Of a stretch of DNA of 64,000 bases, positions 37,501-48,909 are shown piece after piece (position 1 is the stretch's first letter; every line of letters starts with the position of its first letter). The notes under the pieces are model-generated. The model was given only the letters and a program-made list of their open reading frames with translations. It had not been told where the DNA came from and made no database searches. The stretch is from Stercorarius parasiticus (taxonomy: Eukaryota; Chordata; Aves; Charadriiformes; Stercorariidae), in contig VWZL01005057.1 in the NCBI GenBank assembly GCA_013396915.1, positions 124,001 through 188,000 of the forward strand, written 5' to 3'. The translations under genes and the position numbers were made by a program.

Positions 37501-37859
37501 AATTCTTTTTTTATCTATTCCCAAATGTAGCATTTTAAAATGCAAGTCTAATCATATGGCTATCTAATCTGTGCGAGTCTAATTCAGGGTGCCAAAAGTG
37601 TAATAAAAGCCAATTTTAAAAGTTCGGGTTTCATAGCTCCGATATCTTCACATAGCACTTTTTCATTTAGGTGAAATCATGACAAACTACAGAATTCATC
37701 ATTGGTATGCAGCCTTAGTGGTGACTGGTATTACAGATGGGCTATACTGATTTTCCAAGCATTGGAATAGAAGCTTTTTTTTTTTTTTTAAATTGGAACA
37801 GCAGTATCTTTCATTTAATGTCAGTGGACTTCCACTGTCTCACAAGAACCTGTCCCAAA

Positions 37860-37883
37860 CACATCTGGTTTCACATCTGGTTT
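37860..37883. repeat. Tandem duplication of a 12-base unit
   Basis: CACATCTGGTTT is repeated twice head to tail without mismatch. This is a minor replication-slippage product with no evident function. Confidence 0.7.
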
Positions 37884-40800
37884 GTTAGGGATGGAAGAAC
37901 AGTGTTTAAAGCGTCTGAACGACGTCTGGCTCAAAGGTGTGGGGGTTTTTCCTATCTATAGTTTGCTTACAGAAGAGCAAGTTAAAAACATCACATACCA
38001 TACATACTGAGTTCATCAGCTCCTTCTGTAAAACGAGTTTTATTGCTTCACAGAACAACATGGACCTGAACAATATTGGTCATTCCAGCAGTTTTTAAGC
38101 CTGTCAAAAACCAACACCTCCACCCATGAAAACAATTCACCTTGATTTTTCCATCCCTCCAAAAAAGCAGCCTCTTCCTCCCCCTAACTCCAATATTTCT
38201 TTGTCTCTAAGCAGCAGGTGAAAACAGGGCACCAGAAAAGTCAAGTCGCCCTTTCTCCGAGATGTCTCCCTTTCAGGCAAACCCCTTTCTTTCACACCTG
38301 CTTAAGTAAAGTTTGCTATCAATGACATCCTTGGCACCATCTTTGTCTTCAAAGACATGGTTGCCAATAATTCAAATTGATTACCCACGCACCTCTTCCC
38401 TTTCAAGAAAGTGGATATTTTCTTTACATCAAGAAAAGTTTTTCAATGCTTCGCCTGGTGTCAGCAGCTTCCTACTTACTGCATAGTTGAACAGCTGCTC
38501 GGTACAGGCAATGCTTGGTAATACTGCCTTAAATGCACATTTATGTGAAGGATAAGGAGGCTGGGGCTGAGTCAGTGTACCTACATCCCCTTATATAACC
38601 AGAACTTTGGCTCTTGTTTAAGCTGATCTACACGTATATTAAAGCGGTCTTTGCACTACCTCAGAGAAGCCACAGACTTACACTGGCAGCAGCACACATC
38701 CATCACTGCACATCCCACGAATCTCACTGAAACAACTCAGTGTGCAGCCTACTTGCTGGTTCCCAAGCGTTCTTCCACGGGATCAGATGCGAGGGACCCT
38801 TCATTGTCCGAACTCACACAGGAAGCATGCACACAGTAGGGACATTGAAACCAAATCTCCCAAATCAAAAGCTAATAAAAAGATGAGAGTATTTTTCTAG
38901 TTTAAAGCTACACAAAAACAGGAACAGAAAAGACACCTTGCTGACTCTAGTACAACCCATTTCTCAGCAAATGTTTGTTCTTCACCTAGGAGCAACCTTT
39001 CAAAAGACTAGTGGTTGAGCCTGACACCCAATTGCTGTGCTATCTGCTTATCTACCAGCTACATGTTTTCTGGACCAAAAAAATGCCTTTTCTAATGTAT
39101 AGCACAGAGGTAAAATTTTACATAAGCATTCATATCATCCCTGATCAATTGTCTCTTGTATCTGTCTGCTTCTATAGTTTTTATCTCCTTGGGACTGATA
39201 AATAGGCTCAGGACCTTTCCAAAGTATTGCTATGATTTTGAGTCACTCCATCAGTCATATTTGCATACTTATGTAGATGCGAGTGCTTATTCTGCTTTCT
39301 TGCTGCTCTTTATGGCTTTCTCACTTTCAGATTGCAGGCAATTGCCCTGTTGTGTGCCAAGCATTCAATCTTGATAGATACCAATTTTGTGTAATATACA
39401 CAGAGGGCATCTGTCATGGCTTCTCCATATGAATTACATCTAAGTTGTGTGTAGATAGAACATAAATCATTCATGCAAAAAGTCATAGGTGGATAACTGC
39501 GTAGTGCTTGACAATAATATCTTCTTTTTGCTGAAAATTAAAAATATTTACCTGTTTAGTCACCCACACACAAATGTTTACATCTAAGCCTGGAGTGAAA
39601 CGTTTATTTGGAAACACAGTAGTGTTTGATGTAAATTTAGTGCAACAGAACATTAATTTAGTTGTAAGTACTGTGGATTTCACTGACTGTCACTGCATAA
39701 AGGTACTTTTGGGAGCAGTGCATCACAGGAGAAAGGCAGAAGGCATCATTCAGGAGCAAAAGTATTTCCAGATATAGGTAACTGGACTGCTACCAAGGGC
39801 AGCTGAACACAAGCGTGGTAAAAATTATTGTATGCTGTAGAAGTATGTGGCGAGACTCTGAAATATGTAACTGCAATGACACACCGTGTGCAGCATTCTA
39901 TTAAGGGCTGCAAAGCAGCACAGTGCTGTTGTGGCACATATTTCACCATCCCACCATTCCCCTCCTTGCTGTCCTCTCCTTTTCCTGAGATCTGCCATCC
40001 TGTTCGGCGCTGGCCCAAGTGTTTACACTAAAGAAGCTGGATTTCATCTGTATAGAAACTCCGTGCAAACATTCTGTAGTACTGAACCTATCCAATTCTT
40101 TATTTCAGAAGGAACGAAATTAAGCCTGTATTTCTTTGGCTTTTTGGTTGGTTGGTTGGAGGGGCTTTTTTTTGTATTGTTAGGCATCTACTTTTGAAGG
40201 TTTAAGCCATAATTAACAGAAGCCTCTCTGGTCACGAATCATATTACCTTTCAATCAACTGATGTAATCAGAAATCATGTTTAAACATGAACCAGCACTT
40301 TCAAATGCAGGCATTACAAGCGAACTCCTAAAGAGAAGTGACACGGCCAACATGAGTACCAAATACCTGACACCACATACAGCCAAAATCTCTAAAAGAG
40401 GTGCTGGTTTCTTGCAATAGTCAAGTTACTGGGTTTTAGTTGCCTAAGTAGGTATGAAGATGCCAGCTGATGGCAAGCCAAATTTGGCTTGAAGGTCCAA
40501 AAATGTTACCATTATTAGACATGAATTAGTTCCAAAATTCTTAAGCTATTAATTTATTTAACTATTATGCAAGTTTTCCACTCCAATTCTTTTCCACATT
40601 CATGATCCAACAAAAAGACCATTTCAGATAGCGTATTCTAAACAAAAGGCTTATTTTTCCTTTCATCCTTCACCTTTAACAAAAGAAAAAAAGAACAAAA
40701 CCCTAAAACCTTTACACATACATAGGCTTCACTAAATCATTTCATTACTGAGGAACCACACAAATATCCATTACAATTATTAGATCAGGCTTTAATGCTG

Positions 40801-43702
40801 AAAAATTAGACGTAGCAACCTAGTGCTTAGTTTTCTGTGATGTAATCTAATATTGTTTCCGCTTGCATTCTTCTTTTCATGCCACTCAAACACTTCTAAA
40901 AATGCCATCTCACACATGAAGATTTAAAATTATAAAAATGCTTGTTTGGTCTAATTTCCAAAATCAAAAAGTTATGTACGTTTAACTGTTCTCAATATTA
41001 AATATGCTTCCCTAATGAATAAAAAAAGATATTTTCATTCTCAGATACTTAGTTATAAAAAGCATTGTTCAATTATTATTTTTTTTTTCATGTTTTGAAT
41101 TAACATTTTCCATTAAAGACATGCATAGTCTTTTAGAAGTGCAGGGTGACACTTCACTGAGCTTACATTCTGCAGGAGCATACACTGTTCGTGACTTAAG
41201 TACTACTTTTTTACTTCTAAAGCCATCAACAATTATTAAACTCTATGAGGATAAATGTCCTTATTAGCATGAAGATTAGAACATCTTAGGTGCAGAAAAA
41301 TGTCAGCTGCTTGTCAGAAGTCATTTCGAGTGTGCTCTCTTGACCCACTCCCAATTTAAAAGTCTGTTCCTCTGGAACAAGATAGATAATGAGTGGAGCA
41401 CGAAAACAGCCAGTAAATGAGCAATACAAGAAATTTGTCTTCCTAATTGAAAGAGCATAAGCTAAAATTATAGTACATTAGCGAAGTATCCAAAGTGTTA
41501 GAAAACGTCATGACAAATAAATAACTTCATCTTGGACTGTCTCTCTCAGATACACAGAACACAGCCCTGCAGAATAAGCAACGGGAAAAAAGAAGAGCAA
41601 AGCAAAGGTCACTTTATTTCTAAGCAAGAAGACTATATAGGATACTAATTTGGTTTGATTTGTTTTAAGCTTTCCTGAATCCTCACGTAGAGAAATTCTT
41701 AACGATTCTTTCATACAAACAGATGTAGAAATAGCAGTTTTAAATCAGACAATCCTCCATAACAGAACTCTGCCGCGCTGCAGTTTGCACAAGAGGACCC
41801 AACCACTTGGAATGGTGTAAAGGAAACTATTGCCTTTGGGTTTGGTTTTAAACTTCAGGAAGACATAAAAGTTATAATATGATGTTTTGGCTTCCTAACA
41901 GAACTTTAATAACAGCAAATCTACTAACAAGGGCAGAATGTACGCATATTCATTAAATATGATAGGGCTGCATAAGTTAGCGTAGCCGAGGGCAGCTGTA
42001 AGGTTTGGTGACCGTTCCTGTACTATATGACTTTGTTGGAATAATTATACTGCCATTCACTAAAAATTAATATATACTCTCCAATAATAGCACTTAAATA
42101 TAGATTTGAGATTAAAACCGAATAAAAACATTGGTTAAATTCTGTTTATTTATTATTTACATTTTTAAATTTATTATTTACTTTTACTTTTTTTAAATAC
42201 CCGTATAGAAACAAGTGTGGCTGATAACGTAAAGCAATAAACCATGCCACCTGTACCTTTTGAAATGTTACAAGTAAATAGGCGAAACACTATTAATATG
42301 ACCTCATAATTTGGTTTAGTAAGGGGAGAAGTTTTTGAGTAGGACTGCACTGTGGTCACAATAGTTGCAAGAAGATACTGATATCAGGAAGACATGCTGA
42401 TACAATTATCTTTAAAGTCATCATCTGTTTCACAAATTTTTAAACCCGGAGGTTCATTGTTATCTGACAAAGATTACAAAGGACCCTCATCACTCAAACC
42501 TTAGGGATAACCCTCCAGTCTTGTCTTTTCAGATTCCAGTCAGTCTTGATTTTTATATTTTTGACACTTGCTTTCTGAAATGGGTCTAAAATAATTTCCC
42601 AGGCGTTTGAGATTGCTTTCACAGGATTTTGAAATCTGAAAGGTGGATGTGTTTTTCATATGTATTCATACCAGCACCTTATATAACTAAAGAAGTGTTT
42701 TGTTCAATCCCTGCATAATGTTTATGTTGAACAACGTTATGTTCATTTTTAAGCTGCCAGCAAACCTGGAAAATCATTCATTCACACAGCTGTACCGCTT
42801 TAACGCCCTACCTCTTTCCTGCATCCCATTCATCTTACGTGAGGCTGACAAACATGTCTCCTCTCACAGATACTATCAGATACTGCCTAAAAACACGCTA
42901 GGATTCAGCCGAAACACAAAACATCAGACAAAAAAGTTCTGAAAAATCCATTAAAAATGCCACTATCTCTAGCTGACATTCTGAACAGATACAGCTGAAA
43001 AGACACTGGAAAAGAATTATGTCAAACCCTCATCTGACAGCTCTGACAACACTGCCCAGGATGCAGAAGCTTTTCTGAACTTACTGTACAATAACTTACT
43101 ACTTTGACTACAGGGTCTGAGAATGCTCAGAGGGATTCCCAGGGTTAGATGACTTCAGAAGTTCTGCCACCCTTTCTGTAACGCAACCCCTGTTCATCCC
43201 TTTTTGGAGACCTTAATTCACCATTAACATCAAGAAAATGGCACAAAGAGTACAGAGCTGTGCTTTAATATTAAGATACTTCTCTTTTCTTTGCATTAAG
43301 TCTGCCACAAAGGCCATGTAATTTTGTTAGGAACGACTGTCTTCACATCTGACATCCTCCTCCGCTGCACCATGTTTATGGTCAAGCCTCTGTGACAATA
43401 CTGTAGGAGTAAGACAAAAACATAACAAAAATAAACGTAATTGAGGAGGTTGCGCTGGTGTACAGAAATCTACATACATGCCCTTCAAATACAAACACAT
43501 ACAGCTGTTCTACATATGCTGGTATCTTACATATTTAAAGAAACAGGTAAGACTCCTCCAATATTTGGAAATTAGGAAAATATTAACAAAGACTTAGAAT
43601 TAGAGACAGCATTGCTAAAAATTCCTTACTCCTAGCAAAGTCATGAATTTCCGAGGCATCAGAGATGGCTACTGTTAGATTTTATTTTTTTTTTTTTAAC
43701 AG

Positions 43703-43885
43703 GTCCCTCTTTCAGCTGTAACACGAGCTCCTCAGAAGAGTGTGACAAGCTTCTTCTCCACACTCTCCAGAGCTTCTGTTGCTATTCCAGGCTGTAAAAT
43801 TAGCATTATCCCTGCTAAAATACTACTTTTTTGGTTATTTGGGACCTTTACTTTTATAATTGCAATTTTATACCACTGTATCTAA
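43703..43885 (+). other. Possible terminal exon with a membrane-like C-terminus
   Basis: A run of T followed by AACAG gives a strong acceptor at 43702. The frame that starts exactly there is open for 60 codons to a TAA. The product would start VPLSAVTRAPQKSV and end with about 20 strongly hydrophobic residues (ILLFWLFGTFTFIIAILYHC), which resembles a C-terminal membrane anchor. However, AT-rich DNA read in a T-rich frame yields such hydrophobic runs by chance. No upstream exon or family match was identified. I regard chance as somewhat more likely than a gene. Confidence 0.15.
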
Positions 43886-43949
43886 ACACATTTCAGAAAC
43901 AATGCCTAAGCCCTCCTCCCAGTAACCGTGCAGGGTACGTGACAGTTTT

Positions 43950-44013
43950 TTTGGGGGTTTTGTTTGTTTGTTTGTTTTTTGGTTTTGGTGTTTTGTTGTT
44001 TTTTTTTTTTTTT
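43950..44013. repeat. T/G-rich low-complexity tract
   Basis: Runs such as TTTGTTTGTTTG followed by GGTTTTGG and a long T-run. This is simple-sequence DNA that creates spurious Phe/Leu/Cys frames (43831-44161). Confidence 0.75.
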
Positions 44014-44019
44014 ACACGG

Positions 44020-45290
44020 AAAAATCACAAGTATTCACTGCCTCATTCTGCTGAAAATACTAAATAAATCCCTCTATCCTATTTTTAATTATTTAGTGAC
44101 AGTAGTACTATTACACATTCTGAATTTTTTCTGTAGCCATTCCTTTACGTTCTCTTTGTAACCAATAATACTGCCTCTCCTGCACTGAAGAAATACCTTG
44201 TAAAACTGAATTTAACTACAGAGAGCACTGCCTGGCCCAAGCCCACCTTCTCAGCAATTACAAGAGTACGTGATATTAACGTGATTGAAAGAGGTAACTG
44301 TCATGGGTGGATGCAGCTGCGCTTCAGCGGAGGACTACGTAATAACAACAGATACTCTGGGAACTCGCCCTCCAGCAACCAACACTAATGCACCTTGCCA
44401 ATCTCTCCCTCCAGGGTAAACCCATGCTTACTTATTGGTTCCTTTACTGTGCACAACAGCATAATACTTTTCCTCTTGACCTACTTACATATCGCTCCCA
44501 TATTAGGAACTTATTAATTGTTGATCTAATTATCAGTAATATCCTCCCGTTCTTTACCAGTAAAAGCAATCACTTTGCAGTCCTGGGTGAATAGCTGGGA
44601 ACTATTACCCTTTCATTGGGATTCTCCCAAGGTTTTCCCTTCTCTTCCCAGTGTAGTTATTCATGAAATTATTGACTTGGACACAAGATGCAGTCCTGCA
44701 TCCTGGCTCTTAAGAGCAGCTTTTAATGCATTCATTACTTTCCCATAAGTTATCTTCTCTCTTCAGAAATACTAACTACCATGTTCCTGTTGGCCAACGC
44801 TATCCTCAGTACCCGTGTGCCGCAGGGGGCCTGCGCGGCACAGCCCTGCACAGCATTGCCCCAGGCTGAACAAGTCTAAGGGAGCCCCCCTCTGCAGGGC
44901 TCCCGCTGATCAACTGTGTCACTGGGTACATTTGTCTGCATTAAATGTCCAATTAACAACAGAATAGTTCACTTGCTTTTGTTAGAAAAGCACTTGAAAT
45001 GGCATATGAATATTTGAGGATCATTTAAATTGTTAATATTTTTTCTGGATGTGTTTTTTTCTAGAGCTACGGTTTTCCAATGTGATATGAAACCAAGGAC
45101 TTCAGTTTATAGAGATGATGCTTGATTTCCATCAGTCACATTTAAAATGAGATGTATTTTAGCTTTAAGCTAAGCGCATTTCTTTGCATTAGTTCATCTC
45201 AGATTAACATATATTTTTTTCCAGGGAAACCATTCCAAACACCTCAAAAGGAACAACTAAATTTTACTGTATTTTCCATTAACCATAAGC
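44020..45290. other. Non-coding stretch with one GC-rich hairpin patch
   Basis: Short frames only. The exception in texture is the GC-rich patch at about 44805-44935, described separately. The rest is AT-rich with nothing recognisable. Confidence 0.5.
44816..44904. repeat. GC-rich patch with two stem-loops
   Basis: TGTGCCGC (44816-44823) pairs perfectly with GCGGCACA (44835-44842). GGGAGCCC (44880-44887) pairs perfectly with GGGCTCCC (44897-44904). Between them lies CCAGGCTGAACAA, a word also found in reverse-oriented CR1 tails. The patch may be an old CR1 or other retroelement fragment, or a structured element. It is isolated in AT-rich DNA, with no gene nearby. Confidence 0.4.
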
Positions 45291-45305
45291 CTTTATTGGT
45301 AGCAC

Positions 45306-45307
<2 letters not shown>

Positions 45308-45336
<29 letters not shown>
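45308..45336. repeat. (TG)n microsatellite, 14 units
   Basis: An uninterrupted TG dinucleotide array of 29 bases. It is the clearest simple-sequence repeat in the window and probably length-polymorphic. Confidence 0.95.
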
Positions 45337-45341
<5 letters not shown>

Positions 45342-45369
45342 CATCAAACATTAATTGAACAAGTATTGC

Positions 45370-48300
45370 CTTATATTAAAGAACATTAGTAAATGCCAAA
45401 AAAATCACAAGGAAATAATTAGAAATGAGTAACTAATGATAATTACAGTACTCACACCACCATTAAGCAGACATATATCAAAAAGAAACTGCAACATAGT
45501 TATTCATTTATGAAATACACTCAGTATTTTAATGCCATAGTAAGCATATAGTAATTATCTCAGTTACGGTGAATTTCAGTTATTGCATTTATCTGTTAGT
45601 TAAAAATTGTCATTGGATCAGTTTTAAAGCAAACACAGTTAATATGTTGCCTAAATTTTCTGTTAAAGGGTTTTTGGGAGAGGTATATATGTGTCCTTTT
45701 AGATAATACAGGCAGTTTTAAAGTAATAACTAGACCATTCTAGAAAGGCTAGCACTTTACATTTACAGAATGCATTATATTCAATCATGCTGGAACTATA
45801 TAATTACAGGTGATTTTGCAGTTGTTTGTTTCATTTCTCAGACCATGATGGCACTTAGAGTAATGTAATTATTCGCCTAATTATATAACAAGGTTGTAAT
45901 AAAGCATTTGGACTGCTCAGCAATGACAGTTGAGAACATAGTTCGAACGTGTGTGTGGATACAGTTCTAAAATAAAGGATCTTTTTTCTTAATTTAAAAT
46001 AATCCACATTTTAATCATCATGAGATGCTTGACAAAGGCTTAATAGTGTCATTGACTTAAATAAAAACGCAAACCATATTTTTACCATTTTGAAATAATA
46101 ATTTTCTTTTGTGTCTTATTTGCACTTTCCCATGGTGACCCTGATTTAAGGGTTGAATCCTTACAGCGAGATACCCACATCCCCTGACAGGGCTCACTGT
46201 CGGCAGAACTCCACCAGGACCTGGAAGTATTTCAACAGGCTGCAACAGAGATCTACAAAGGTTCTACTTGGAGAGTTTTGAACTGTGCCTTATGGTTATT
46301 TTTCTCTTGCATCCCACAAACGCTAATTCTCAGCTCTGCTGAGAAAGAAGATGTTAGACTGGGCAGAATGTCATCATAATGTGAGTATATTGCTTCCACT
46401 ACCTGTGCTAACTTGTTTATTGCAAGCTGTTCATCCTTTAGACATCCCTGCAACAGCCTGTAGGAACAGGATCTCTGTGTTAGAGAACATGTTTCTATTT
46501 CCACTTAGCAGGAAGAAAGGTTGCTGGTCATACCAAAGGTTTTTTATTCAAAACTCTTTAATGGGTAACAGCGCTCTGATCCACCCAACTACACGAACAG
46601 GCCAAATCAATTTGATTCAACTGACCGTAGCAAGCTTCACAGGAATGCCATGATGATTATTGGCTCTATGGTTTTCCTTTGGTCCTTCCCTCGACTGCAG
46701 AATCTGCAACTATAACCCACCCTTTTCTCAACACACCCTTGTGAAAAATATGGGACTGTCCTGGTGTGAGTACTAGAGTATTCTTCAGCTGTATTTATGC
46801 ATTTGTTTTCTGGCTTTAGAGATTGATTATAACCACAGCACTGACCAGGTTCTGTTGGTTAAGCAGGACTTAGTACTTTGAGAGCTTTCTGTACCCCAGT
46901 GTTTGTCCTTGATAAGCCAAGCTCATTTTTGAGATAGGAAAAAACTTTCCAGATCCCTTCTGCTTGCTTACCCGTCTTTCCCCCTTAAAAGTTAACACAC
47001 ATTATGCTAACAAGGGCTCAGAAGCTGCAGCTTTGCACACTACAGAGTCCTTTGGGTGGGTTAATCAAGAGAGTGTAAACAGAGTGTAGAGCTCATGTGG
47101 TTACGTCACGCATTCCAAAAGTTACTAAGCATTTTTAATATGGTTAAATTACAATATCAGATTCCTGTATACGGTCCCAGTAGACTGAAAGCAGTTTAGT
47201 CTTGTGTTCAGATTGAAGATGACCTTGCTGGTTTGCCTAGAGGCATGGTATTTTCCTGTACTGCCTACCGTGAGTCTTTTGTTTCTTGCGTTTCTTCAGT
47301 CAACACGAATATCCAAAAAGAGGATTTACACATCTTTTCTGCCAGTTCTCATCAGAACTTTCTATTTTGAAAACGTTATTGATCACAAGGAATGAAAGAA
47401 AAAAAAATCCCCTCAGCCTGCCAACTGAAACTCAAGTGTTTAACTGGAGTCGAGTTTAAAAGTGAAGGCCAAAAAGGGCATCAGTGCAACATCCCAAACC
47501 AACACAACTCACATGACTCTTCACTACAAAAGTGTTTATGAACAGTCAGATAATTCTCAATGATCTTGCTATAGCAGTATGTCAGCAGGGTTAAGGTGCA
47601 AGCAATTTCACCTAAAAAAAAAGGCAAGAATATATACCAGAGTAAAACAACATAAGCAGTCCACTGGAAGTTCAAAATTATCATCTCTGAAGCCTAAGCA
47701 TCAAGAATATCTTCTGACATTAGGAAAATAAATATTTTTCTGTAAGTGAACACCAAAATACAAATAGTTTCAATGACTTGTTTGTGATTAACACAAATTT
47801 CCTCCCTCACAGAACTGTTGTGTTCGTAGGGCAAGGAACTGTAACATATTTTCAACCAATAGGTGAACTACCCTGCATGAAAAAATGGCTACTGGTTGGA
47901 AATGTGAGATAACTCACAGAAATTCAAATAAGATTAATTCCTAGCAAAGCGCTGAGCTCTTGGATCTGCTCAAAAGAAATTATTTTGGCCAAAAATGATC
48001 TGGAAGCAAAAAGAGAATACACATTTGGAACACAACACAATTGACTTATCCTGTGAATGTCTCACTTCTTTCAAGAATGACTTCATTCCAAATCAAACTC
48101 TTACATTTTGGATGTCTGACAAGAGCGTGTAAAAAATTTCCTGTAAGGGCTAAGCTCATAGTGGCTTTTCATTCTGAAAACAAACAGAACCGAGACATTT
48201 ACAACCTTATCTGTGAAAGGGAATTGCCAGCTGGGGAGAAGTATTTGAAACTTAGTGCAACAGCATCCAAACAGAAGGAAAAACAGAGCTCCCACCTCCG

Positions 48301-48900
48301 TAGATGATTTCATACGGTTTTCTGAATCCAAGCAAGAAAGGATCCCTCTTTCTAATTAAAAATATGTTCTGCATAATTATGATAAATGGGAAATAAATTG
48401 AGATGAAATGTATTTAATCAAGTTAATCATTCACAAGAGAAATATAAAGCTTCATACCAAGGTGATGTTTTTCAACTCAGTGCAATAAAGGAAACCATAT
48501 CAACTATTTTGGATGAAGATGGAATATTCTATGGCATAAACTAACTATTCATATATAAAAAAGCAGGCATCTCTTCACCCAAAACTGTATCAAAGAATAA
48601 AGAAAAACTAGTTTCTTGTGCTAAGGGATGGGAGCTTTTCTGGCTGGACACATTTTCCAGCGTTCTTTAGCCCCAACTTGGTAAAAAATTTGCTTTATCA
48701 GCTGGCAATTGTTTCTGTTCCTACTGAGCGGCAGCTCAGGTCTGTATTAGAAAGCAGAAGATGAGCACATGCTTCACATTCCCCAAAACATTGCTCGAGA
48801 AAGCTGGCTTACAAGCAGGAAAAGAAAAGATGTAGAGAGGTACTCACGCATGCATACACACAGTAAGGTCTTTGACAATATTCTGATTTGGGGGAAAAAC
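45370..48900. other. Non-coding stretch with a homeodomain-motif-rich tract
   Basis: Short frames only (up to 100 codons, at 46351-46653, overlapping an opposing frame at 46253-46504). Between about 45760 and 45930 there are several TAATTA/ATAATTA and TAATTATT words. This is an enhancer-like texture judged by eye, without conservation data. No repeat family is recognised. Confidence 0.4.
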
Positions 48901-48909
48901 CCAAACATA

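Larger units (their letters stand above)
33800..43690. other. AT-rich non-coding stretch, no gene seen
   Basis: Only short frames occur (up to about 103 codons, at 39886-40197 plus, which overlaps an opposing frame at 39746-40018). Poly-T runs occur near 37129, 37427 and 37775. A tandem pair of 12-base units CACATCTGGTTT lies at 37860-37883. A near-tandem pair TTTATTATTTAC occurs at 42149-42160 and 42170-42181. I recognise no interspersed element. Confidence 0.5.
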
